Shown: positions 1 to 7,598, counted from the stretch's first letter. The stretch is DNA of 64,000 nucleotides from Thalassomonas sp. RHCl1 (GCF_947387555.1 NZ_CANDNZ010000010.1:124001-188000), one strand, 5' to 3'. Numbers and translations are program-made. Notes: a model not told the origin generated them from the letters alone.

Positions 1-1
1 G

Positions 2-757
2 GTGTCCACCACCCGGGATCTGACAGAAATGATCAAAAATAACGAATTCTCCCGGCACTTGCATGAAAAATTCAATTTCCTGGCGATCCGTATCCCCTCC
101 CTGAATGAGCGTAAGGAAGATATCCCCTTTATCCTGGAGAAATTACTGGAGAAATATAAATTATTCGAAGAGCAGGGTTTTTGCGATGAAGTAAAAAAAA
201 TCCTCTCGGAATACCACTGGCCGGGCAACCATGCCGAGCTCGAACGGGTCGTCGCCCGGTTAATGACCTTAAGCTCCGCCAACCCGATCAACCGCAGCGA
301 GCTGGAAAAACATGCCCCGGAACTGTTGACCAGCCGGGTTTCGCAAGCATTAACCGCCAAAAGCAGCGCAGATACCCTGCCGTTTGAGCTGATCCCCTGC
401 CTGCTCAATAAAGACTATCAGCAGTTTTCCCGCTTGCATACCGGTTTGCAAAAAGCCCTGAAATACCTGGCAGAAAACTACTGTAACAGCATCTCCCTGC
501 CCGAGCTGGCGCAAAATGCCTTTATCAGTCCTTCCCACTTATCTTATTTGTTTAAGTTCTACTTAAAGCAAAGTTTCAAACAGATAGTGTCTGAGCTGAG
601 AATCGAGCGGGCCAAGCAGATCTTTATCAGCAGCCCGCATGCCAGGATCACCGATGTTTCGCTTGATGTCGGCTTTGGCGATTTAAGCCATTTTGAAAAA
701 ATATTTAAACGTTACACCCAGATGACACCAAGAGAATATAAGAACAGCAATACTTAA
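2..757 (+). CDS. AraC-type regulator with degenerate sigma54-activator AAA+ remnant (5' end missing)
   Basis: The gene is cut by the left edge; the frame is open from base 2. The first ~110 residues match the C-terminal part of a sigma54-activator AAA+ module (the L-N-E-R-K-E-D-I-P-F segment and a Y-H-W-P-G-N sequence), and the last ~100 residues are an AraC/XylS double helix-turn-helix ending in the usual G-F-G-D-L-S-H-F-E-K and T-P-R-E-Y signature. This is unusual because sigma54 activators normally end in a Fis-type helix-turn-helix. It is a clear paralog of the gene at 1460-2980. Lying just upstream of the R-body genes in the same direction, it is probably a regulator of that locus (inference). 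Confidence 0.8.
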   Translation: MSTTRDLTEMIKNNEFSRHLHEKFNFLAIRIPSLNERKEDIPFILEKLLEKYKLFEEQGFCDEVKKILSEYHWPGNHAELERVVARLMTLSSANPINRSELEKHAPELLTSRVSQALTAKSSADTLPFELIPCLLNKDYQQFSRLHTGLQKALKYLAENYCNSISLPELAQNAFISPSHLSYLFKFYLKQSFKQIVSELRIERAKQIFISSPHARITDVSLDVGFGDLSHFEKIFKRYTQMTPREYKNSNT

Positions 758-1459
758 CTCCAGCAGGCCAGTCACGCCCCGCAGCTCACGGCCGGGGCGC
801 TGACAGCACCAACCGCTCTCCCCAATATCAACCCCGGCGACGCCCCGCGATAACAACCGACTCAGGCAGAAATGGACTAAAGCATTTTTCCAACAAGCAC
901 AAGCCCCCGACATGAAAAAGAACATCTGTTAACAGTTAATAACATTCTCTCCTGCCCGCCGTCGTTTTTGTGCTAAACCTGGTCCGTTATTTACTAGTAA
1001 AAATACCATGAAAGCGCATTCTTGCTTTATCGATAGCAACAAAGTCGAGATATACATGCTTTATTCAATCATCAAACCTTTATCCACTGACAACAGCAAG
1101 CAGAAAAAGCCCTTGCCATTTTTATACCGACCCGGTGAAGATTTTGCGCAAGGGCTTATTGAACAGCCAGACCTACTGCTGCAAACAAGCAATCCCTGCC
1201 GCTTCGACAGCTGCTCTTTCAGACAACAAACCACTAAGCTTCTTAAAGCCTATCATTATCCGTAACATCATCAACTGACGGCATTTTCCGGCCAACAGCA
1301 TTCGCACCTCTGGAAAATACCTCAGCCCGGATTAAGCCGAAATTCCCAAAAAACAACAATAACAAGTCCCGGGAGTCAGGCAATCACCAGCCCCTCGCTG
1401 CAAACCTTCACCACAAAAGGACTCAAGGCCAAAACCAGAAATACAAGGAGCCTAAAGTA
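758..1459. other. 700-base gap between the two regulators
   Basis: No gene here is well supported. An 85-codon plus-strand ORF at 1008-1265 (alternative ATG at 1056) has no good ribosome site and no recognisable domain. A perfect 10-base inverted repeat lies inside it (1107-1116 with 1148-1157, arms AAGCCCTTGC/GCAAGGGCTT), so a structured leader or an operator is as likely as a protein. The gap presumably carries the promoter of the second regulator, but no convincing -35/-10 pair is visible. Confidence 0.4.
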
Positions 1460-2980
1460 ATGCAACAGCCCCCAAAAACTCCGTGCCAAATACCGGATCT
1501 GCTTACAATGAATATCAATGCCACCTTAGCTGCCAACAAGATCACCGGCGCCAGGGTTGAGGTTTATACCTGCGGCATGCTTGCACAAAAAACCCGGGTA
1601 TTACCGCCGTCTTCCCGGAAAAGCCGCCCCGTCTATGCCAGCTTCCCGATTATTTATCACAACACCAGCATAGGCATGCTTCACCTGGTGCAACCGCAAA
1701 CGTTATCCCGGAGTGAGCTGCAAAAATTCAACTGCGTCACCAAAAAACTGGCATTGATCATTAAACGTTACCAGGCAACAACCTTATCCAATCATTATTT
1801 GGGAAAAACCGTTAATATCACCCCTTACAGCGATCACACCCTGAAACTGGACGCTTTTATTGAAATTGCCGCCAGCACACGCTGTCCGGTGATCATCCGC
1901 GGAGAGTTCGGCAGTGAAAAGCTTTCCGTCGCCAGCGCCATCCACTACAACAGCACGCTAAAGCACCAGCCTTTTATTGAAATCGACTGCTCAACCCCCT
2001 GCCTGAGCGCCTTTGAAAAAAATATCAGCCGCTGCTTCGAACAGGGACGCGGCGGCAGCCTCTTTCTCCATGCCATAGATGAACTCCCCTTGCCGCAACA
2101 GTTGCTGCTGACACAATTAATACAGGCACAACAAAGCGTTAACGATAAAACTGAAAAACACATCAGGTTTCTGATTTCGACAACCCGTTCACTGACACGC
2201 CAGGTGATATCGGGGGAGTTTTCTCGCCAGCTTTATCTCAAACTTAACTACCTGAATATCCAGCTTGCCCCTTTAAATGAAAGAAAACAGGATATTCCCG
2301 AAATCGTAGAAAAGTTAATGAACCGCCATCGCCTGTATCCGGAGCAAAGCTTAAGTGAGCACGTCAAAGAAGCCTTTTGCCGCTATCACTGGCCGGGCAA
2401 TTATCAACAACTCGAACGTGTGCTTATCCGCTTATTAACCTTGGCTGGCTCTAACCCGATACAGTTAACAGATCTGCATCACAGTGCGCCGGAGATGAGG
2501 CCAGCACCAGACAAGGCCACAAGCAAAACGGTGCCCGCAGCAAATAAAGCCGGCTCAGGGCCGGGAGCAAAATCACCGTTCATCCCCGACTTAATCACCC
2601 AAATCATCAATAAAAACCACCAGGCTTTTGATGATTTGCACCCGGCCCTGCAGCAAGCCCTGTGTTATATCGCCGAGAATTATTGTTCGCAAGTGAGCTT
2701 GCAGCAGCTGGCGGACCAGCTGGGCATCAGCGCTTCCCACCTGTGCGCCTTGTTTAAAAGCCAGCTCAACAACAGCTATAAGCAAATCATTACCGAGCTG
2801 AAAATAGAAAAAGCCCGGCGATTATTTATCAGCACCCCCCTGGCCAGGGTCAGTGACGTTGCCGAAAAATCCGGTTTTGGCGATATCAGCCATTTTGAAA
2901 AAGCTTTTAAACGTTTTACCGACTGCACCCCAAGGGCATTTAAAAGCGCCCTCAGCCATGCCAGGCCACCGGTAAATTAA
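1460..2980 (+). CDS. AraC-type regulator with GAF-like N-terminus and degenerate AAA+ domain, R-body locus
   Basis: 506 residues, started by ATG behind GGAG. Residues ~20-105 look like a small GAF-type sensor. Residues ~115-345 align with the central AAA+ domain of sigma54 activators, but the Walker A site is eroded (G-E-F-G-S-E-K at 148-154), the GAFTGA loop that contacts sigma54 is absent and Walker B reads L-F-L-H-A-I-D. Residues ~400-500 are an AraC double helix-turn-helix (ending G-F-G-D-I-S-H-F-E-K and T-P-R-A-F). It should therefore bind DNA but is unlikely to hydrolyse ATP or drive sigma54 polymerase. A terminator follows at 3053-3090, then the reb genes, which it probably controls (inference). 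It is paralogous to the gene at 2-757. Confidence 0.85.
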   Translation: MQQPPKTPCQIPDLLTMNINATLAANKITGARVEVYTCGMLAQKTRVLPPSSRKSRPVYASFPIIYHNTSIGMLHLVQPQTLSRSELQKFNCVTKKLALIIKRYQATTLSNHYLGKTVNITPYSDHTLKLDAFIEIAASTRCPVIIRGEFGSEKLSVASAIHYNSTLKHQPFIEIDCSTPCLSAFEKNISRCFEQGRGGSLFLHAIDELPLPQQLLLTQLIQAQQSVNDKTEKHIRFLISTTRSLTRQVISGEFSRQLYLKLNYLNIQLAPLNERKQDIPEIVEKLMNRHRLYPEQSLSEHVKEAFCRYHWPGNYQQLERVLIRLLTLAGSNPIQLTDLHHSAPEMRPAPDKATSKTVPAANKAGSGPGAKSPFIPDLITQIINKNHQAFDDLHPALQQALCYIAENYCSQVSLQQLADQLGISASHLCALFKSQLNNSYKQIITELKIEKARRLFISTPLARVSDVAEKSGFGDISHFEKAFKRFTDCTPRAFKSALSHARPPVN

Positions 2981-3052
2981 CTTTTGCCCCCAAGCTATCG
3001 TCTTTCCTGTTCATGCATGAACTCAAGACATACCCTTCATCCTGAACATAAA

Positions 3053-3090
3053 AATAACCCGGTCAGCACCGGGTTATTCGAACTTTTTTA
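3053..3090 (+). terminator. Rho-independent terminator after the AraC regulator
   Basis: A perfect 11-base stem (3053-3063 with 3068-3078, AATAACCCGGT/ACCGGGTTATT) with a four-base loop, followed after CGAAC by a run of six T. It separates regulator transcription from the reb genes, which therefore need their own promoter in 3091-3201. Confidence 0.85.
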
Positions 3091-3201
3091 AGCAAATAAA
3101 GTAACTTAGCCGGTTTACAGCATTTATCCGTAAGATAAGCCGATATCTCACCAAAGCAAACTTATACCATTTCACCATCTTAAACACGGGGAGAAAAGGA
3201 T

Positions 3202-3423
3202 ATGAGTGACCAATCACCAAGCGATGTATGTAACGCACTTGTCAGTCAATACGCCCCTGCAATATCAAGATCTATGCTGGTGCAGGCAACGGCCCAGGCA
3301 CTGGGCAACGCTGCCCATAATGCCACCTTTGCCCAGCAGCAACACAACATGATCATCAATACCAGCACATCGGTATGTGCCGGGATGTTACAGGCATTAG
3401 GCGCCGCTTATGCCAAAAAATAA
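3202..3423 (+). CDS. Short RebB-like R-body protein
   Basis: 73 residues, ATG preceded by GGGGAGAAAAGGA. The middle (A-Q-A-L-G-N-A-A-H-N-A-T-x-A-Q-Q-Q) is almost identical to the core of the RebB proteins downstream, but the RebB N-terminal I-T-D-S-V-T-Q-V-N-T-x-V-V-G segment is replaced by an unrelated cysteine-containing stretch. It is the first gene of the reb run. Known: RebB-family proteins polymerise into R-bodies, coiled protein ribbons that extend and can rupture cells (Caedibacter; also found in free-living proteobacteria). Inferred: a variant subunit, cap or assembly factor. Confidence 0.75.
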   Translation: MSDQSPSDVCNALVSQYAPAISRSMLVQATAQALGNAAHNATFAQQQHNMIINTSTSVCAGMLQALGAAYAKK

Positions 3424-3426
3424 TTC

Positions 3427-3440
3427 CGGGCTGATGCCCG
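3427..3440 (+). other. Intergenic hairpin in reb transcript
   Basis: CGGGC-TGAT-GCCCG immediately behind the first reb stop codon. There is no T-run, so it is a structured spacer rather than a terminator. Confidence 0.5.
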
Positions 3441-3527
3441 CAGGGTAAGGCGCAGGTATCAGGCCCTGAATAACAGCAAGTTGTCAGTGCAACACCAGAA
3501 CGAACAGTAAATAAACAGGAGAATATT

Positions 3528-3788
3528 ATGCCAGTAAACGATCAAATCACGGACTCAGTTACCCAGGTAAATACCCAGGTTGTCGGCGACTCACCGGCCA
3601 TGGCCACAGGTAACCTGCTGATGTCTACCGGACAAGCATTAGGTACTTCCGCGCTTAATGCCACCGGCGCTAACCAGCAAGGTCAGATCGTCATGCAAGC
3701 CGCCACCGTTCAGGGAGTGAACTCCTTATTGGCAACCGGCAGCGCCGTTGTCGGTCGTGGTTCAGAAGAGATTCTGGAAAAAGGCTAA
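3528..3788 (+). CDS. rebB: RebB family R-body structural protein 1
   Basis: 86 residues. It carries the RebB hallmark in order: N-terminal V-N-D-Q-I-T-D-S-V-T-Q-V-N-T, V-V-G-D-S-P-A-M-A, an amphipathic G-Q-A-L-G-T-S-A-L-N-A-T helix, N-Q-Q-G-Q-I-V-M-Q-A-A-T-V-Q-G and a closing V-V-G-R-G-S-E-E-I-L-E-K. The ribosome site is AGGAG before the ATG. RebB monomers assemble into the R-body ribbon in the cytoplasm. This copy is the most divergent of the first four (G-T-S-A-L-N instead of G-N-A-A-H-N), suggesting that the copies are not interchangeable. Confidence 0.95.
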   Translation: MPVNDQITDSVTQVNTQVVGDSPAMATGNLLMSTGQALGTSALNATGANQQGQIVMQAATVQGVNSLLATGSAVVGRGSEEILEKG

Positions 3789-3798
3789 CCGACTTTCG

Positions 3799-3876
3799 CT
3801 GACAAAGGTCGTCGCCAGGTTTTTTAGCCAACCTGCCACGGCTTTTGTCGGCAAAAGATTCATCGCCCGGCGATGA
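3799..3876 (+). other. Paired intergenic hairpins between rebB copies 1 and 2
   Basis: A long imperfect hairpin (outer arms GACAAA/TTTGTC, inner AGGTT/AACCT) is followed by TCATCG-CCCGG-CGATGA at 3860-3876. No T-run follows, which is more consistent with transcript stabilisation or processing than with termination. Confidence 0.4.
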
Positions 3877-3929
3877 GCATTTCATAGCAAAAAATCAAAT
3901 TACTTTGATGTTAAAACAAGGAAAACATT

Positions 3930-4190
3930 ATGCCAGTTAACGAGCAAATTACTGATTCAGTCACTCAGGTAAACACTAAAGTTGTCGGCGAAACTCCGGC
4001 CATGGCCATGGGTAACCTGCTAATGGCTACCAGCCAGGCGCTGGGCAATGCCGCTCATAACGCCACCGCTGCACAGCAACAAGCGCAAATCACCATGCAG
4101 GCCGCTACGGTACAAGGTGTTAACTCATTAATGTCTATCGGCGGCTCAGTTGTCGGTCGCAGTGCTGAAGGCATTATCGAGAAAGGTTAA
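3930..4190 (+). CDS. rebB: RebB family R-body structural protein 2
   Basis: 86 residues, with the complete RebB pattern (V-N-E-Q-I-T-D-S-V-T-Q-V-N-T-K, V-V-G-E-T-P-A-M-A-M-G-N, Q-A-L-G-N-A-A-H-N-A-T-A-A-Q-Q-Q, V-Q-G-V-N-S-L-M-S-I-G, G-R-S-A-E-G-I-I-E-K-G). The ribosome site is AAGGAA. It differs from copy 3 at only a few residues. Known role: building block of the extendable R-body ribbon. It has no signal peptide, so it is cytoplasmic. Confidence 0.95.
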   Translation: MPVNEQITDSVTQVNTKVVGETPAMAMGNLLMATSQALGNAAHNATAAQQQAQITMQAATVQGVNSLMSIGGSVVGRSAEGIIEKG

Positions 4191-4258
4191 TGCCCGACTC
4201 GTTCCCTGAATACCCTGAAAATATAACTAATCAACCAACGATAAAATAAGGAAAAATT

Positions 4259-4519
4259 ATGCCAGTAAATGAACAGGTTACCGACTCAGTCACACAAGTA
4301 AACACCAAAGTTGTAGGTGAAACTCCGGCGATGGCCATGGGTAACTTACTAATGTCTACCAGCCAGGCATTAGGTAATGCGGCGCACAATGCCACAGCAG
4401 CGCAGCAGCAGGCACAAATCACCATGCAGGCAGCAACAGTGCAAGGTGTTAACTCATTAATGTCTATCGGCGGCTCAGTTATCGGCCGTAGTGCTGAAGG
4501 CATTATCGAAAAAGACTAA
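4259..4519 (+). CDS. rebB: RebB family R-body structural protein 3
   Basis: 86 residues, nearly identical to copy 2 (V instead of I at residue 6, S instead of A in L-L-M-S-T, a final D instead of G). It starts 68 bases after copy 2, with AAGGAAAAATT before the ATG, and no hairpin is visible in that gap, unlike those after copies 1, 3 and 4. Copies 2 and 3 are therefore probably produced at similar levels. Confidence 0.95.
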   Translation: MPVNEQVTDSVTQVNTKVVGETPAMAMGNLLMSTSQALGNAAHNATAAQQQAQITMQAATVQGVNSLMSIGGSVIGRSAEGIIEKD

Positions 4520-4537
4520 GGCTAGACCTGGTCTGAC

Positions 4538-4556
4538 GGGCAAGCCCTGCTTGCCC
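4538..4556 (+). other. Intergenic hairpin after rebB copy 3
   Basis: GGGCAAG-CCCTG-CTTGCCC, a perfect seven-base stem not followed by T residues. Confidence 0.5.
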
Positions 4557-4589
4557 AACACTTCAATCTAAAATAGTAAAGGAAATATT

Positions 4590-4853
4590 ATGCCAGTTAA
4601 TGAACAAATCACAGACTCAGTTACTCAGGTTAACACTAAAGTTGTTGGCGAAACGCCGGCAATGGCAACAGGCAACCTGCTGCTGTCTACCAGCCAGGCA
4701 TTAGGCAACTCTGCCCACAACGCCACAGCTGCCCAGCAACAAGCGCAAATCACTATGCAGGCAGCGACTGTACAGGGCGTTAACTCCCTGATGTCTATCG
4801 GCAGCTCAGTGATCGGCCGCAGCGCCGAAGGTATCATCGAAAAAGATGCCTAA
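4590..4853 (+). CDS. rebB: RebB family R-body structural protein 4
   Basis: 87 residues with all RebB hallmarks. Compared with copies 2 and 3 it has A-T-G-N-L-L-L-S-T and G-N-S-A-H-N in the central helix and an extra C-terminal alanine (E-K-D-A). The ribosome site is AAAGGAAA. It is the last member of the tandem array and is followed by a strong hairpin at 4877-4913. Confidence 0.95.
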   Translation: MPVNEQITDSVTQVNTKVVGETPAMATGNLLLSTSQALGNSAHNATAAQQQAQITMQAATVQGVNSLMSIGSSVIGRSAEGIIEKDA

Positions 4854-4876
4854 GTAGACGGGAAGTTTTCCCAACC

Positions 4877-4913
4877 AAGCCTTTATTTCGCCTTTACCGG
4901 CAAATAAAGGCTT
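4877..4913 (+). terminator. Strong hairpin after the rebB array (attenuator or partial terminator)
   Basis: A perfect 12-base stem, AAGCCTTTATTT/AAATAAAGGCTT. The T-tract is weak (CTCCTTAT), so partial termination or protection of the rebB message is likelier than a full stop. It would favour rebB over downstream genes. Confidence 0.6.
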
Positions 4914-4975
4914 CTCCTTATAACAGACAATAACAATCAGCTTTTAACGTAAACAACCAGTTTGGTGGGATCAAT

Positions 4976-5266
4976 ATGAGCAACACAAATACTATACCTG
5001 AGCCGGCACAAACGGCGATTGAAAATGCGCAACAGTCCATCGCCCAGTCTACTGCGCTGGCCCTGTCGGATGCCACAGATAACCTGCGCAACCTCAATAC
5101 CTTAAGCACCACAGCCATAGGTGTTGCCCTGTCACAGTATATCGAAACCGGGGATGATAAGTTTTGCAATATCATTAAGGAAGCGCAAAGTGTCGTGACC
5201 CGCGGAGCAGAAAACTTCAGTACTGTGGGGGAGAAAATTGCAACCGTTTTATATGAGAGCGAATAA
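4976..5266 (+). CDS. R-body locus helical protein, family 2, copy 1
   Basis: 96 residues. It shares most of its length with the gene at 7031-7300: Q-Q-S-[IV]-A-Q-S-T-A, D-N-L-R-N-L, T-T-A-I-G-V-A-L-S-Q, then a T-G-D-x-K turn and a second helix ending in A-E-x. It is predicted to be wholly alpha-helical, with no signal peptide or membrane segment. It is not RebB itself, but the same Gln/Ser/Thr/Ala-rich helical style and its position inside the reb run suggest an accessory or assembly subunit. I do not recognise a named family. Confidence 0.75.
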   Translation: MSNTNTIPEPAQTAIENAQQSIAQSTALALSDATDNLRNLNTLSTTAIGVALSQYIETGDDKFCNIIKEAQSVVTRGAENFSTVGEKIATVLYESE

Positions 5267-5724
5267 GCCGGCGTTACCAGCAACAGGCAATATGCCGGAC
5301 AGACAGGTTTCAAGATTTCAGTCATAAACTCCCCGGTCGGCAGGCCATTAGCGCCGCTGACAGCTTTTCCCGGGTGAAACCATGACTGAAATACCGGCTG
5401 CTTTTCCCCGCTTGTTTTGCCGCCAGGCATCACAAAATACCAAGCTAAATTCACACTGCCCCAGCCCGTTTTTCCCGGCTTGCAACCTGGTCATTACCCC
5501 ATAAAAGCATTTTCAAACCATATATTTAACCAACAATCGGGGAAAAAACGTAAAAATACCGGAAAAGCGCCGACAGTTTACTTTTTCACTCCATAGATTT
5601 GCCTTAGTTTGGCAGTAAATCCGCCGATTAATTTGCCCCGCTATTCCTTATTCTGGGCATCAATTATTCCGGTGACGACCCGCTTTGGCTGCTCGTTGAG
5701 GAAACACACATGGAGGAGCAAAAT
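5267..5724. other. Gap inside the reb locus
   Basis: About 450 bases without a supported gene. The right part is AT-richer and probably holds a second promoter for the 5725-7300 genes. No clear sigma70 or sigma54 (TGGC-N9-TGC) element could be fixed by eye. Confidence 0.35.
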
Positions 5725-6129
5725 ATGAGTGATACCGCAAGCAACACCGCAGAGCCTGAAGAGAAAAGACCCCAGTCGTCTGCACCATCTTTTTCTGCCC
5801 AGCCCACCGGGCTGGTGGAAACAACCTTTGCCGAAACCTTAGGTTTGTCGATGCACAATGCCATAACCAACCAGCAAAGCTCGCAAATGACGACATCGGC
5901 TTCGATCACCAATGCCTGTGCACGCCTGCTGCAAGTTGCTACCCCGGTAGCCGCGAAAAAGCAGGAGCCGGAGGCAGATGCCGAAGCAGCATCAGACGAT
6001 GAACAGACCGCCCCGGAAAAAAAAAGAAGACGGCTTAACGTCTTTAACTTTCTAAAAGGCAAAAACAACGAGGAAAAACCGGCGCAGGAGGCGCAAAGCA
6101 CTGACAATGCCAACGGAGAACAGCAATGA
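5725..6129 (+). CDS. RebB-core protein with charged C-terminal tail
   Basis: 134 residues from the ATG at 5725, chosen over 5710 because GGAGGAG lies at 5712-5718. Residues ~30-65 hold a RebB-like core (F-A-E-T-L-G-L-S-M-H-N-A-I-T-N-Q-Q-S-S-Q-M) close to that of the 6800-6985 gene. The second half is a long acidic then basic low-complexity tail (E-P-E-A-D-A-E, then K-K-R-R-R), absent from ordinary RebB. It overlaps the next start by four bases (ATGA), so the two proteins are probably made together. It could anchor or cap the ribbon (inference). Confidence 0.75.
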   Translation: MSDTASNTAEPEEKRPQSSAPSFSAQPTGLVETTFAETLGLSMHNAITNQQSSQMTTSASITNACARLLQVATPVAAKKQEPEADAEAASDDEQTAPEKKRRRLNVFNFLKGKNNEEKPAQEAQSTDNANGEQQ

Positions 6130-6386
6130 CCAGCGAAACTTCTTCGTCAGCCGATAGTGACGATCCACTGAGCAAGATAGTGGCCTTTACCGAGCAGCAA
6201 CAGGAAAAAACCCAGGAACTGATCGATGCCACCCAAAAAACCATGGATGCCTTCAAGCCTTTTGAACAGGCCACCGAGATCAATACCCAGGTGGAAGAAT
6301 TGATGGCCAATGTCCAGGAACAGCTGGAGAAGTCTATGGCGGCGATTAATCAGCAAATGGAAAACATCAACCAGGGCACAGGTTAA
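6126..6386 (+). CDS. Small coiled-coil protein of the R-body locus
   Basis: 86 residues rich in Q, E, K and A. From ~20 on it looks like a continuous coiled coil (T-E-Q-Q-Q-E-K-T-Q-E-L, then heptads to N-Q-Q-M-E-N-I-N). The ATG overlaps the preceding stop (ATGA) behind GGAGAA. There is no RebB core. The overlap points to a binding partner of the tailed RebB-core protein. No family was recognised. Confidence 0.7.
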   Translation: MTSETSSSADSDDPLSKIVAFTEQQQEKTQELIDATQKTMDAFKPFEQATEINTQVEELMANVQEQLEKSMAAINQQMENINQGTG

Positions 6387-6438
6387 CACCGGTGTTTAAG
6401 ACAAAGATAAAGTTCAACCACAACAAAAGGAAGACCAT

Positions 6439-6705
6439 ATGGCTACTACCGTAAACGAGCAAATTACCGATTCACTAACCCAGGTTAATACCAAGGTTGT
6501 CGCCGAGGCCCCGGCCATGGCAATGGGCAACTTATACACCAGCATGGGACTGGCGATTTCCAATGCCAGCCTTAACGCCACTTCGGCCCAGCAACAGGCC
6601 GGCATTACCATGCAATCGGCAACGGTTCAGAGCATTAATTCCCTGACCGCCATCGGCAGTGCCGTGCTCGGTCGCGCCGCTGAAGGTGTTATCGAGAAAG
6701 ATTAA
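6439..6705 (+). CDS. rebB: RebB family R-body structural protein 5
   Basis: 88 residues with the full RebB order (V-N-E-Q-I-T-D-S-L-T-Q-V-N-T-K-V-V-A-E-A-P-A-M-A-M-G-N, N-A-T-S-A-Q-Q-Q-A, Q-S-A-T-V-Q-S-I-N-S-L, G-R-A-A-E-G-V-I-E-K-D). It lies apart from the first four copies and diverges in the central helix (Y-T-S-M-G-L-A-I-S-N-A-S-L-N), so it is probably a distinct subunit type. AAGGAAG precedes the ATG. Confidence 0.95.
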   Translation: MATTVNEQITDSLTQVNTKVVAEAPAMAMGNLYTSMGLAISNASLNATSAQQQAGITMQSATVQSINSLTAIGSAVLGRAAEGVIEKD

Positions 6706-6727
6706 GGCTATTGAGTTAGCGTAAAAT

Positions 6728-6758
6728 AAACAGGTACCCAAATACCGGGTATCTGTTT
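6728..6758 (+). terminator. Hairpin with short T-tract after rebB copy 5
   Basis: A 12-base stem with one G-T pair (AAACAGGTACCC/GGGTATCTGTTT) and a seven-base loop, then TCTTTAAC. Probably a weak terminator or attenuator. Confidence 0.6.
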
Positions 6759-6799
6759 TCTTTAACAAACAACAAAACAACAATAAAAACTAAGGGATT

Positions 6800-6985
6800 A
6801 TGATGCCTGAACAGGACATGCAAGAGGTCAATGAAATCATCAGCCAGCTCAGCGAAGCCAGCATGGCCGATACCGTGGGCTTGTTGATGCAAAACGCCAT
6901 CACAATACAGCAAAGCATGCAAACCGTAACCAATGCTTCTGTTTCCTCCTCCTGCGCATTAATCCTGGCACAGGGAGGCAGCTAG
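6800..6985 (+). CDS. Short RebB-core protein
   Basis: 61 residues, AAGGGA before ATGATG. Its centre (M-A-D-T-V-G-L-L-M-Q-N-A-I-T-I-Q-Q-S-M-Q, then N-A-S-V-S-S-S-C-A) matches the core of the 5725-6129 protein without the charged tail. Its role in R-bodies is unknown. It may be a truncated or regulatory subunit, since too little of the RebB termini remains for a normal ribbon subunit. Confidence 0.75.
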   Translation: MMPEQDMQEVNEIISQLSEASMADTVGLLMQNAITIQQSMQTVTNASVSSSCALILAQGGS

Positions 6986-7030
6986 CCGTGTCCGGACTCT
7001 TCCCTATCTCCATAACCCGGGGCTGCCGCC

Positions 7031-7300
7031 ATGTCTGATAACCAAGCCTTTGCCAAAGCCCAGCAATCGGTGGCGCAATCCACGGCTATTGCCATCCAGG
7101 ATGCTTCAGACAATCTGCGTAACCTCAGCACCATCACCACCACGGCGATAGGTGTCGCCCTGTCGCAACTATTGGCCACCGGCGATCCCAAATACAGCAA
7201 GGTGATAGAAGAAGCACAAAAGGTCATGGTAAAAGGTGCGGAAAGCTATGCCGACATCGGCCAGAAATCGGCCCAGATACTTAAGGATTACCCAAGCTAA
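7031..7300 (+). CDS. R-body locus helical protein, family 2, copy 2
   Basis: 89 residues, a clear paralog of the 4976-5266 product (A-Q-Q-S-V-A-Q-S-T-A-I-A-I, D-N-L-R-N-L-S-T, T-T-A-I-G-V-A-L-S-Q, then A-T-G-D-P-K-Y). Each half of the locus thus ends in one family-2 gene: rebB x4 + family 2, then cores + rebB + family 2. This implies that the whole block was duplicated and then diverged. It is the last recognisable gene of the locus. Confidence 0.75.
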   Translation: MSDNQAFAKAQQSVAQSTAIAIQDASDNLRNLSTITTTAIGVALSQLLATGDPKYSKVIEEAQKVMVKGAESYADIGQKSAQILKDYPS

Positions 7301-7598
7301 TCCGCTTAAGAAAAATGGTTGACCAGAAATTTAACAATTAAATATCATAAGGTTACAACCGCTACCGCCCGGGAGTTCTTTAGCCGTTCAAAGATAAAAA
7401 AAAATCCCCAATATTTAACCTGAATACCCCCTAAACTGTCGATTTATCCAGCATTTTCTACTATAACTTGATGATGGAATACGAACCCAGAGAGGTACTT
7501 CAAAAGCTGACATATATATAAATAAACAACAGCCGCTACCCCTGAGTGCAGAAACACTCAGAGATAGCTAACCAAAATAGATAGTTAGGTTATCCATA
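7301..7598. other. Intergenic region after the R-body locus
   Basis: AT-rich with an A-run (7395-7405). It has no gene and no clear terminator; it presumably ends the reb transcript and starts the next small operon. Confidence 0.3.

Larger units (their letters stand above)
3528..4853 (+). repeat. Tandem array of four rebB gene copies
   Basis: Four ~260-base rebB genes repeat head-to-tail every ~330-400 bases. Copies 2-4 (from 3930, 4259 and 4590) encode nearly identical proteins, while their nucleotide sequences differ at many third positions. Protein sequence is therefore held by selection after old duplications rather than by very recent copying. Confidence 0.9.

Noticed and set aside
1008-1265. 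85-codon plus-strand ORF between the two regulators
   Set aside because: No ribosome site, no domain, and an internal perfect inverted repeat; kept only as part of the gap description.
4918-5454. 178-codon minus-strand ORF opposite the family-2 R-body gene
   Set aside because: It is a shadow frame of the plus-strand gene with no ribosome site or domain.
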